Origin: an uncultured Clostridia bacterium
GTDB lineage: Bacteria > Bacillota_A > Clostridia > Oscillospirales > Acutalibacteraceae
NCBI GenBank assembly: GCA_937891215.1
Contig: CALAEU010000173.1
Coordinates: 1 to 18,819, forward strand
DNA: 18,819 bases
Direction: 5' to 3'
This document shows, piece after piece, positions 1 through 7,676 of this stretch. Within the stretch, counting starts at the first letter, position 1; every line of letters begins with the position of its first letter. The notes beneath the pieces are model-generated. The model saw only the letters and a program-made list of their open reading frames with translations, made no database searches and was not told where the DNA came from. The position numbers and the translations under genes were made by a program.

Positions 1-79
1 GCAAAAAGCAGAAATTTGTCAAAATATGTAAAAAAGTGGTTACAAATAGTAATCTGTGTGTTATACTCAAGATGTTGTA

Positions 80-108
80 TTGTAAAGTTAATTGCTTGTC
101 AATATAAT
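80..108 (+). promoter_or_regulatory. Sigma-A-like promoter of the flavodoxin-like gene
   Basis: A -35 box TTGTAA (80-85) and a perfect -10 box TATAAT (103-108) are separated by 17 bases. The predicted transcript begins near 115, just upstream of a GGGGGTG ribosome binding site at 125-131. This position excludes the upstream ATG at 16 as the start of the following gene. Confidence 0.7.
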
Positions 109-135
109 GTAGCCTGCGAAATCGGGGGTGTTTCA

Positions 136-597
136 TTGAAAACATTACTTGTACATTTTTCTTATGATAACGAAGTAAAAGAACTTTGTAGCAGAAGCGA
201 ATCACAAGATATTGATGTTCTCGAATTAAGAGATTTATCAAGAAAATCTATTTTTTATAGTAGATTTACCGCAAAGAAAACATCAGATATCCGTTTAAGA
301 TGTTATGATATTAACATTAACGATTACGACAATGTGATTTTAGCTACTGACGAAACTTTCGGTAATATTGCACCTACCATGAAGGTGTTTATACGTCAGA
401 ATGAATTAAGATTTAAAAATGTAATTTGTCTTGTTTTCGGTGAAGGCAGAAGCACAAAAAAAGCGGCAGACGCTTTAAGAACTGAAGTTTCTTTATCTGG
501 TGGAACAGCAAGTTGTGTAATTTCTGTTTCTACAAGGGCATTTAAACGCGAAGCAGAAGATTTGCTTTTCTATGTACGTCATAAGTTATATGTATAA
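136..597 (+). CDS. Flavodoxin-like protein (small, divergent)
   Basis: A 153-residue protein starting at TTG 136, five bases after GGGGGTG. The frame is open back to ATG 16, but that ATG lies upstream of the promoter at 80-108. The fold pattern is alternating beta/alpha: an N-terminal strand (KTLLVHFSYDN), a central strand and loop (DYDNVILATDETFGN), a helix, then a strand KNVICLVFGEG. This resembles flavodoxin domains of NrdI/flavodoxin-family size. The usual FMN phosphate loop (T/S-x-T-G-N-T) is not recognisable; SYDNEV stands in its place, so flavin binding is uncertain. It has its own promoter and a terminator and is not obviously linked to the neighbouring secreted proteins. The family call is inference from pattern only; it could be another Rossmann-like alpha/beta protein. 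Confidence 0.55.
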   Translation: MKTLLVHFSYDNEVKELCSRSESQDIDVLELRDLSRKSIFYSRFTAKKTSDIRLRCYDININDYDNVILATDETFGNIAPTMKVFIRQNELRFKNVICLVFGEGRSTKKAADALRTEVSLSGGTASCVISVSTRAFKREAEDLLFYVRHKLYV

Positions 598-607
598 ATT
601 TGTTTGA

Positions 608-635
608 AAAAGGGGTAGGGGGACCTACTCCTTTT
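608..635 (+). terminator. Rho-independent terminator after the flavodoxin-like gene
   Basis: A 12-bp stem (608-619 with 624-635, one G-T wobble) closes on a GGGA loop ten bases after the stop codon. The arms end in AAAA/TTTT and are followed by an AT-rich, T-rich stretch up to about 660. Confidence 0.75.
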
Positions 636-683
636 AATTATCATTTATTTACATTTTTTTAACACTAGTTTAACTTAATTTCA

Positions 684-712
684 TTGACTTAAATGTATAT
701 ATATGGTATATT
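684..712 (+). promoter_or_regulatory. Sigma-A-like promoter of the tandem Fn3 proteins
   Basis: TTGACT (684-689) and TATATT (707-712) are spaced by exactly 17 bases. Transcription would begin near 719, leaving a leader of about 46 bases before the ATG at 765. It rules out the in-frame ATG at 693 as the start of the next gene. Confidence 0.7.
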
Positions 713-764
713 TGTGATGTATGATTTATTTGTATTTAAAGTCAAATTGGAAAGGAATATAAAA

Positions 765-3449
765 ATGAAAAAAGGATTAAAATTAACTCTTGCAGTTTTG
801 ATGGTAGTTTCTGTTTTAGCTAGTTTAATGCTTACAGTTTCTGCTGTTGCAGTACCAGACTCATATCTTGATGCGTCAAAGTATGTTATCAGTGATGGAA
901 CTGTTTCTAATGCTTCACAACCAATCTTTAAAGATGGTAAAGTTACATTTAAAATCAATATTTCAAGTGGTGTAACAGTTACGGGGGCTATGGTAACTGT
1001 TAAATTTGATAAAAATGTTTTAAGACTGGTTGATGCTGGTCCTGTTACAAAAACAGATGCGGATGGCAATAGTACTGAAGTAATTACAGGTATGCATACT
1101 CATGGTTTTGCTATGTATGATGATTCTGCATACACATTTGCATTTATAAGTGCAAGTGGTTTTAATACAGGTAATTCTGGCAAAGAATATGCTTTTATTA
1201 CTTTTGAAGTAATTGATAAAACGTATCCGAAAACAATAGTTGAATTTGTTGCTGGTGATTATACTTCAACTGCAACAATAAAAAAGTTTGCAGGTCAGGA
1301 TGGTAGTGGTTTTGCAACACTTAATTCTGGTGAAATTGTTTCATTCAGTGCAGGTAAAAAAGCTGTAACAGTAAAATGGAATGCAGTTCCAGGTGCTACT
1401 GAATATCTTCTTTACCGTAAAGGTGGCGAAGATAAGACTTTCAGAGCAATTGCTACTTGGAAAGATATTTCTTATACCGATACAGAAAATATTAAAAATA
1501 ATACAACATATACTTATGCAGTGAGAGCCAGAAATGCTAATGGTTACGGCTGGTATGCAGGTAAAACTTTCAGTTATTTAGACCCTATGAATATTACTGT
1601 TATAAATTCTAATTCAGGGGTAAAAATCGCCTGGGATAAAGTAGAAGGTGCAACAGATTACAGAGTGTACAAAAGAATAGCAGGGGAATCAAAGTGGACA
1701 ACATTAGAAACTGTTGCTGCGGATAAACTTTTTGTTACAGACACCAAAATCACAAGTGGTGTGAAATATGAGTACACAGCAAAAGCATTCAAAGGCGATT
1801 CTGCAAGCGATATAGCAGATATAAAAACTATTCAGTATGTAGGAATGGTTTCAAAAGTTACTTTGTCGAATTCCCAAACAGGTGTAAGCGTTAAGTGGAA
1901 TGCTGTTAATGGTGCAGAAAAGTACAGGATTTACAGAAAAGTAAAGGGCGAAAATACATGGACAACAATTAAAACAGTAGATGCAAGTGTTTTAAGTATT
2001 ACAGATGCTAGTGCTATAAGTGGTAAGCTCAACTATTATGCTGTTAAAGTTTACACAAATGGTACATGGGGGGCTTACAAATCTGCGGGGATAAATTATA
2101 TAGCAACACCACAGGTTACTAAAACCAGTTCTGTTATTGGTTCTGGAATAACACTTAACTGGAAATCAGTTTCAGGGGCAGCATATTATCGTGTTTACAG
2201 AAAGTCAGATGATGGCAGTAAATGGGTATTTTTAGGAAAAGTTACCGGTACTTCTTATGTTGATAAGAATGTTACAGTGGGAAAAACTTATAAGTACACT
2301 GTAAGAGCTGAAAATGGTTCAAATCTTTCAGGTTACAATTCAACAGGTTGGACAGTAAAATATACTATTACGACACCAAGTGTGAAAAGTATTACAACTT
2401 CAACGAATACAATCAAATTACAGTGGAGTGCAGTAAAAGGTGCAAAAGGATACATTGTATACAGAAAAGCAAATGTATCATCAAATTGGACACGTCTTGG
2501 AACTACAACAGGTACAAGTTATACTGATAAAAATGTAAAAACAGGTACAGTTTACTATTATACATTAAAAGCATATAATGGTAATTCAAATTCAGCTTAT
2601 AATAAAACAGGTTGGGTTGGCGTAATTCTTAAAACTCCAACAGTTAAAATTGCTAATGCATCAAATGGAATTAAAGTTTCATGGTCGAAAATAAGCGGTG
2701 CAAAAAGCTATATAATTTACAGTTCACAGTATAATCAGAATACAGGCAAATGGACGAATTGGAAGAATTGTGGCACTATTGATTCTACCAATTTATCATG
2801 GGTAGATAAAACTGTGAAGAGTTCTACGAATTACAGATATACCGTTCGTGCTATAAACGGACTTTGTAAGAGTGCTTATAAAGCATCAGCATCACTTATG
2901 TATTTAGCACAACCAACGGTTACTATTTCAAATGCAGTTAACGGAATTAATGTTAAATGGACAAAATCAACAGGTTCAACAGGTTATATTATTTATCGTG
3001 CTCAACTTAACGTAGATACAGGAAATTGGACAAACTGGAAGAATATGGGTACACAAAAATCAAACATATCATCATGGGTAGATAAAAGCGTTGAAAATGG
3101 TGTAACTTATAAATATACAGTTCGTGCAGTAAGTGGTAAGGTATTGTCAACTTATAAAGAAACAGCTTCGTTAATGTTTTTAGATGTTCCTGAGTTAGTA
3201 GCTTGCAGAAGAGATACAAGTGGTATTATACTTGAGTTTACTGGTAATGAAAATGCAGATAGTTACAGAATTTATAGAAAAACCTTATATACAAATTGGA
3301 CTTGTCTTGAAGTTGTAACTGGTGCGGAAAATACTACGTATATTGATACAAATATTATTGAAGGTACGGAGTATATCTATACAGTAAGAGCGGTAAACGG
3401 AAAAAGTACGAGCTATTACACAGCTTCAGGTATTTCCTGTGTAGAATAA
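765..3449 (+). CDS. Secreted cohesin-like / multi-fibronectin type III protein (894 aa)
   Basis: The ATG at 765 follows AAGGA (752-756) and begins a clear signal peptide: MKKGLK, then a hydrophobic stretch to about residue 26, with an Ala-rich cleavage region near SAVA. Residues about 40-170 form a cohesin/carbohydrate-binding-like beta-sandwich, with alternating strands, a 'VKFDKNVLRLVDAG' stretch and a late 'FITFEVID' strand as in cohesin domains. From residue about 190 to the C-terminus there are eight Fn3 repeats of 85-92 residues, each with a core of the form 'G(I/V)xVxWxxVxGAxxYxIYRK', a Trp, and an ending of the form 'TYxYTVRAxxG'. No sortase motif, dockerin, SLH or other anchor is seen; the protein ends flush with the last repeat (GISCVE). 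It is probably exported and adhesive or carbohydrate/protein binding, but the ligand is unknown. Its closest visible relative is the next gene. Confidence 0.85.
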   Translation: MKKGLKLTLAVLMVVSVLASLMLTVSAVAVPDSYLDASKYVISDGTVSNASQPIFKDGKVTFKINISSGVTVTGAMVTVKFDKNVLRLVDAGPVTKTDADGNSTEVITGMHTHGFAMYDDSAYTFAFISASGFNTGNSGKEYAFITFEVIDKTYPKTIVEFVAGDYTSTATIKKFAGQDGSGFATLNSGEIVSFSAGKKAVTVKWNAVPGATEYLLYRKGGEDKTFRAIATWKDISYTDTENIKNNTTYTYAVRARNANGYGWYAGKTFSYLDPMNITVINSNSGVKIAWDKVEGATDYRVYKRIAGESKWTTLETVAADKLFVTDTKITSGVKYEYTAKAFKGDSASDIADIKTIQYVGMVSKVTLSNSQTGVSVKWNAVNGAEKYRIYRKVKGENTWTTIKTVDASVLSITDASAISGKLNYYAVKVYTNGTWGAYKSAGINYIATPQVTKTSSVIGSGITLNWKSVSGAAYYRVYRKSDDGSKWVFLGKVTGTSYVDKNVTVGKTYKYTVRAENGSNLSGYNSTGWTVKYTITTPSVKSITTSTNTIKLQWSAVKGAKGYIVYRKANVSSNWTRLGTTTGTSYTDKNVKTGTVYYYTLKAYNGNSNSAYNKTGWVGVILKTPTVKIANASNGIKVSWSKISGAKSYIIYSSQYNQNTGKWTNWKNCGTIDSTNLSWVDKTVKSSTNYRYTVRAINGLCKSAYKASASLMYLAQPTVTISNAVNGINVKWTKSTGSTGYIIYRAQLNVDTGNWTNWKNMGTQKSNISSWVDKSVENGVTYKYTVRAVSGKVLSTYKETASLMFLDVPELVACRRDTSGIILEFTGNENADSYRIYRKTLYTNWTCLEVVTGAENTTYIDTNIIEGTEYIYTVRAVNGKSTSYYTASGISCVE
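1332..3446 (+). repeat. Eight tandem Fn3 repeats (protein 1)
   Basis: Eight protein repeats are visible. Repeats 6 and 7, starting near 2640, are about five residues longer than the others. They carry an insert ending in (G)(K/N)WTNWKN(C/M)G before the 'SWVDK' strand. DNA identity between repeats is limited, so these are old protein-level repeats rather than fresh DNA duplications. Confidence 0.85.
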
Positions 3450-3453
3450 AAAA

Positions 3454-3476
3454 TATCCCCCTATATTAGGGGGATA
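3454..3476. other. Perfect 10-bp hairpin between the two Fn3 genes
   Basis: TATCCCCCTA (3454-3463) and TAGGGGGATA (3467-3476) are perfectly complementary around a TAT loop. It starts five bases after the stop codon and ends ten bases before the next gene's ribosome binding site. No U-tract follows (ACACAATTTAGGG), so it may partly attenuate read-through or protect the 3' end of the upstream message rather than terminate it strongly. Confidence 0.6.
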
Positions 3477-3499
3477 ACACAATTTAGGGTGGTGTAGAA

Positions 3500-6400
3500 T
3501 TGAAACGATTTATTGCTATTGTTTTGTGTTTGATTATGTGTATTTCTGTAATAGGAGCAAATACACTTACTGTATTCGCAGCAGGTACAAAAACAAGTTT
3601 CTTTGATGTTAAATCAACAGGAATGAAAAATAGTGAGATTTCATTTATTATAAATTTAAAGCCAAATGTAACAAGATTTAATGGCGCGATTCTTAATATT
3701 GAATTTGATTCATCGGTCTTACAGTTGAAATCTGCTTCACCAGTATATATTAAAGACAAAGATGGTAATGATGTGCTTAATATTCAGGGTGAATATATAA
3801 ATGATTTTGTAAGCGGAAGTAATAATGTGTATTCGGTAGCCTATATGAGTAACACAGGTGTTTCTACGGGCAACAGTGAATATAAAGACTTTTTTGAAGT
3901 TACTTTTAAGGTTATTACAGATTCAAGACCACAAACAAGTGTTAAATTTTATTGTAAAGAATATTCATCTGACGATGATGTGAATAATGAAATAAGACCA
4001 TCTGATGATATAGTTCTTATTAAAGAAGAATATTTTTCTACATTAGATAATCCTACCCCACTTTCTGCTGAACTTATGGAAAATGGTGTAATGTTCAGGT
4101 GGGAATCGGTTGCGGGAGCGGAAGAATATACTGTTTTAAGAAAAGCCGATAATGAAGGTGTATGGGTTGCTATAAAAGAAGTTACTGATGGTCAGACCGC
4201 ATATCTTGATAAAGATGTTGAGAGTGGTGTTACATATACATACACAGCAAAGTGCGGAAATGGTTATGGTGACAGTGGTTTCTTTTCAACAGGTGTTTCG
4301 CAGTTATATTTAAAATCTGCCAGAATTACTTCAATTGCTAATGTTAATAATATGGTCAGAATTATGTGGGCCAAAGTCAGTGGAGCAGAAAATTACGCTG
4401 TTTATCGTCAGGAACTTTCTTCTTCAAAATGGGAACTTATAGACAAAACGGCATCTGAAAGACTTTATTATGAAGACAAAACGGTTGAAAGCAACAAAAC
4501 TTATAAATATGCAGTTGCAACAGAAAATGGTAGTGTAACTTCTGTTATAGGAGCCGGCAGTGTTTCTCACACATTTTTGGCTTCACCAGAATTTTTAAAA
4601 GTTGAAAATATTGTGGATGGTATTTCTCTTAGTTGGTCATTTGTTGACGGTGCAGAAAAATATGAAGTTTATAGAAAAACAGATATAGGTAAAGACTGGC
4701 AACTTATTACAACTACAACTGCAGGTAGTTATCTTGATACAGATGTTTTAAATGGTGTGACATATTTTTATACAGTAAAAGCGTTAAATGGTACCACATT
4801 AAGTAGTTTTAACACAAGTGCCACAATTGCCTTCCTCGCTTCGCCAAAATTAACATATCTTGAATCTGTTTCAGATGGTGTAGTAGTTTATTGGCAAGGT
4901 GTTGAGGGGGCAACAGGATATACTATTTATAGAAAATCAATTACAGAAGATGAATGGCAGAGTGTTGGTAATATAACTAATGCTGTTACAACATTTAAAG
5001 ATATTACTGTTGAAGGTGGCTACTATGATTACGCTGTAACTGCAACAATTGGTAAATCTGAAAGTCCGAAAGCTACTATTGATTACTCCGCATATTTTTT
5101 AAGGTCACCAGAAAATATAAGTGTTCAGAATGTTATGGATGGTCTTAAGATATCTTGGGAACCATCAAAGAACGCTATATACTATATAGTAAGAAGAATT
5201 GAAAATAATTCAGGCGTAGCGGAGGTTGTGGCAGAAGTAAGTGGGAATTCGTTTACAGATATTTGGGTGAATAATTCAACAGAGTATTCATATTCTGTAA
5301 CTGCAGTTGACTCGAATGGATGGGGTAGTATTGGTAACCCTTACACAAACAGTTTCCCGAGAATTTTGCCGCCAATTGTAGAGAATGCAATTCCTGAAGT
5401 GAATTCAGTTACAGTTTTCTGGCGTAGTGTAAATGGGGTTGATTTTTATAATGTTTATCGTCATACAGATGGTAACTGGGTAAAAATCGCAACAGTAGAA
5501 AATACTCAGGTAAGCTACAAAGATGTTAACGTGAATAGTGGCGTGCAGTATTACTATACTGTAACCGCCGTAAAAAATAATACCGAAAGTTATTTAGGTG
5601 AAGAAAATACAAAAAGTGCCACTTATGTGAATATGCCGTCTGAATTAAGTGCTTCTTTGACAGCAACCGGCATTTCACTCAGTTGGAAAATTACAGATAA
5701 TTTAACAAATTTTGTGATTTATAAAAGAGTTAAAGGTCAGTCTGAATGGTCTGTTTTGAAAACTACTTCTTCTAATGTCACAACTTATTTGGATACTGCT
5801 GTTTCAAGTGGTGTCACTTATGAATATGCAATTAAATCATTTTCCGAAGACGGAACTTTTGAAAGTGCTTTATCTGAAATAAAATCTGTTGTATTCTTAT
5901 CAAAAGTAGCAACTGTTAAACTCAGTAATACTGTTGATGGTGTTAAAGTTTCATGGTCAAAAGTAACAGGTGCCAAGAATTATATTATTTATAGAAGACT
6001 TGAAAATGGTACGTGGGTAACTGTTGCAACAGTTGATGGAAGTAAAACAAACTTTACCGATACAAAGGCTGATAGTGGTAAAACCTATCTGTATACAGTA
6101 AGAGCGTTGACAGATGGTTGGCGTGGAGCTTATCAGAATTATAAAATATACTTTATTGCAGCACCCAAAATCACTAAATTGGATTCACAAATTGGAAAAG
6201 GTATTACAATCAAATGGGCAGATGTTCATGGGGCACAGCAATATTATATTTATAGAAAAACTGGAAATTCAAACTGGCAGAGAATAGGTATAACAACAAA
6301 TTTATTGTTCGTTGATAAAAATGTAAAGCTTGGTACAACTTACATTTATACATTAAAAGCTATATCTAAAGAGGGTAAGGCTTCAACATATTATTCAAGT

Positions 6401-7501
6401 GGTTGGAAACGCCAGTTTACTCCGGGTACACCAACAGGTGCTAGTGTTCTTAATAGTGCAAATGCAATTAAAATCAGCTGGAGCAAGGTTAGTGGTGCAA
6501 CTGGATATATAATTTACCGAAAAGCCAATAATAGTGCAAACTGGACGAGGATTGCGAGTGTTACAAGCACATCGTATATGGATAAAAGTGTTAAAGCAAA
6601 TGTTAAGTATACCTATACTATCAGAGCATACAAAGGTAAAGTAGCATCTCTTTACAACACTACTGGTTGGTCGGGTGCAATTCTTTCTACCCCAACTGTT
6701 AAAATCGCAAATGCAAGTGCAGGTGTAAATGTTTCGTGGAACAAAAACAATGCAGCTTTGGGTTATACAGTTTATCGTTCGACTTATGATGCTGTAAATA
6801 AAAAATGGTCATCATGGAAAAATATGGGTAATATAAAAGCGAGTCAATCTTCTTGGGTTGATAAGAGTGTCCAGAGTGGTACCACATATCGCTATACAGT
6901 AAGAGCGGTTTGCGGAAGTTGTAAAAGTGGATATAAGGCATCTAATACAGTGCTTTATTTGAAAGAACCTAAAGTTACTATTTCAAATGTAGCAAATGGC
7001 GTGAATGTTAAGTGGACACAGGCTTTACAATCAAAGGGTTATAAAATTTATCGTGCTGAATACAATGAAACAACTGGTAAATGGTCCTCATGGAAAAATA
7101 TGGGTACAGCAAAGTACAGTAAATCTTCGTGGATAGATAAAAGTGTAGTTTCGGGTGTAACTTACAGATATACGATTCGTACAGTAAATGGTAGTGCTCT
7201 TTCTAGTTATACAGCATCAAATACTGTAAAGTATCTTGAAACCCCACAACTTTTAAGTGCATTAAAAACTGCTGATGGTAATGTCATTACGTATCAACAG
7301 ATATCAGGAGCAACAGGATACAGAATTTACAGGAAAACGGCAGATACTTCTTGGGTGACTGTTGCTAATGTCTCAGGAAACGATAATATAAGTTTTACTG
7401 ATAGTTCGATAGAGGTAGATATAGAGTATATCTACACTGTAAGAGCATTTTCTGGTTCTTATTTCAGCTACTATGATACAAAAGGTATAACTTGTAAATA
7501 A
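3500..7501 (+). CDS. Secreted cohesin-like / multi-fibronectin type III protein (1333 aa)
   Basis: Starts at TTG 3500, seven bases after AGGGTGG (3486-3492). No in-frame ATG is closer to a ribosome binding site. Residues 1-27 are a signal peptide (MKRFIAIVLC..., cleavage probably after VFA). Residues about 35-155 form a cohesin-like module with 'LNIEFDSSVLQLKSAS' and 'FFEVTFKVITDSRPQ', aligning with the first module of the upstream protein. Thirteen Fn3 repeats follow from about residue 184 to the end. The last six match the last six of the upstream protein in order. The C-terminus (GITCK) again lacks any cell-wall anchor. The 51-base gap to the upstream gene, with no convincing promoter, suggests co-transcription, modulated by the hairpin between them. 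Likely a large extracellular adhesion or scaffolding protein; its ligand is not deducible. No dockerin is seen, so a classical cellulosome role is not supported. Confidence 0.85.
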   Translation: MKRFIAIVLCLIMCISVIGANTLTVFAAGTKTSFFDVKSTGMKNSEISFIINLKPNVTRFNGAILNIEFDSSVLQLKSASPVYIKDKDGNDVLNIQGEYINDFVSGSNNVYSVAYMSNTGVSTGNSEYKDFFEVTFKVITDSRPQTSVKFYCKEYSSDDDVNNEIRPSDDIVLIKEEYFSTLDNPTPLSAELMENGVMFRWESVAGAEEYTVLRKADNEGVWVAIKEVTDGQTAYLDKDVESGVTYTYTAKCGNGYGDSGFFSTGVSQLYLKSARITSIANVNNMVRIMWAKVSGAENYAVYRQELSSSKWELIDKTASERLYYEDKTVESNKTYKYAVATENGSVTSVIGAGSVSHTFLASPEFLKVENIVDGISLSWSFVDGAEKYEVYRKTDIGKDWQLITTTTAGSYLDTDVLNGVTYFYTVKALNGTTLSSFNTSATIAFLASPKLTYLESVSDGVVVYWQGVEGATGYTIYRKSITEDEWQSVGNITNAVTTFKDITVEGGYYDYAVTATIGKSESPKATIDYSAYFLRSPENISVQNVMDGLKISWEPSKNAIYYIVRRIENNSGVAEVVAEVSGNSFTDIWVNNSTEYSYSVTAVDSNGWGSIGNPYTNSFPRILPPIVENAIPEVNSVTVFWRSVNGVDFYNVYRHTDGNWVKIATVENTQVSYKDVNVNSGVQYYYTVTAVKNNTESYLGEENTKSATYVNMPSELSASLTATGISLSWKITDNLTNFVIYKRVKGQSEWSVLKTTSSNVTTYLDTAVSSGVTYEYAIKSFSEDGTFESALSEIKSVVFLSKVATVKLSNTVDGVKVSWSKVTGAKNYIIYRRLENGTWVTVATVDGSKTNFTDTKADSGKTYLYTVRALTDGWRGAYQNYKIYFIAAPKITKLDSQIGKGITIKWADVHGAQQYYIYRKTGNSNWQRIGITTNLLFVDKNVKLGTTYIYTLKAISKEGKASTYYSSGWKRQFTPGTPTGASVLNSANAIKISWSKVSGATGYIIYRKANNSANWTRIASVTSTSYMDKSVKANVKYTYTIRAYKGKVASLYNTTGWSGAILSTPTVKIANASAGVNVSWNKNNAALGYTVYRSTYDAVNKKWSSWKNMGNIKASQSSWVDKSVQSGTTYRYTVRAVCGSCKSGYKASNTVLYLKEPKVTISNVANGVNVKWTQALQSKGYKIYRAEYNETTGKWSSWKNMGTAKYSKSSWIDKSVVSGVTYRYTIRTVNGSALSSYTASNTVKYLETPQLLSALKTADGNVITYQQISGATGYRIYRKTADTSWVTVANVSGNDNISFTDSSIEVDIEYIYTVRAFSGSYFSYYDTKGITCK
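4049..7498 (+). repeat. Thirteen tandem Fn3 repeats (protein 2)
   Basis: Thirteen Fn3-type units of about 83-92 residues lie end to end. Repeats 1-7 are diverged; 8-13 (5903-7498) are co-linear with repeats 3-8 of the upstream protein (1845-3446). Repeats 11 and 12 (from 6695) carry the longer WSSWKNMG insert. Repeat 11 has a CGSC pair where its counterpart has a single Cys (GLC). Confidence 0.85.
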
Positions 7502-7550
7502 TAAAAGGGGATGTAAAAAAAGCGCAGACCGCATAAAACTATATAAATCA

Positions 7551-7587
7551 AGGGGTTCCTACAGGACCGATACCTGTAAGAACCCCT
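7551..7587. other. Long imperfect hairpin between convergent units
   Basis: A 15-base arm (7551-7565, AGGGGTTCCTACAGG) pairs with 7573-7587 with one C-A mismatch around the loop ACCGATA. There is no T-tract on either side (ATAAATTATCT follows), so it is not a textbook intrinsic terminator. It could be a 3'-end structure of the Fn3 messenger or a dispersed palindromic element. Confidence 0.55.
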
Positions 7588-7632
7588 ATAAATTATCTAA
7601 AAACTTAAATCATAAAAATTTTTCGTCCCATA

Positions 7633-7673
7633 AAATTAGCTGTAAAAAACTTAACGTTTTTTACAGCTAATTT
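7633..7673 (-). terminator. Terminator of the leftward sensor operon (probably bidirectional)
   Basis: A perfect 18-bp inverted repeat (7633-7650 and 7656-7673, arm AAATTAGCTGTAAAAAAC) with a TTAAC loop lies four bases past the transporter stop codon. Read leftward, the stem ends in AATTTT, giving a short U-run. The symmetric arms could also stop rightward transcripts from the Fn3 genes. Confidence 0.7.
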
Positions 7674-7676
7674 GTA

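Noticed and set aside
16..135. N-terminal extension of the flavodoxin-like protein from ATG 16
   Set aside because: A TTGTAA-17-TATAAT promoter lies inside this stretch and a GGGGGTG site precedes TTG 136; the extension has no flavodoxin-like pattern.
693..764. Upstream ATG 693 for the first Fn3 protein
   Set aside because: It lies between the -35 and -10 boxes; the signal peptide begins at ATG 765 with a good ribosome binding site.
765..7501. Cellulosome scaffoldin or sortase-anchored adhesin
   Set aside because: Each protein has one cohesin-like module but no dockerin, SLH, LPxTG motif or C-terminal membrane segment is visible.
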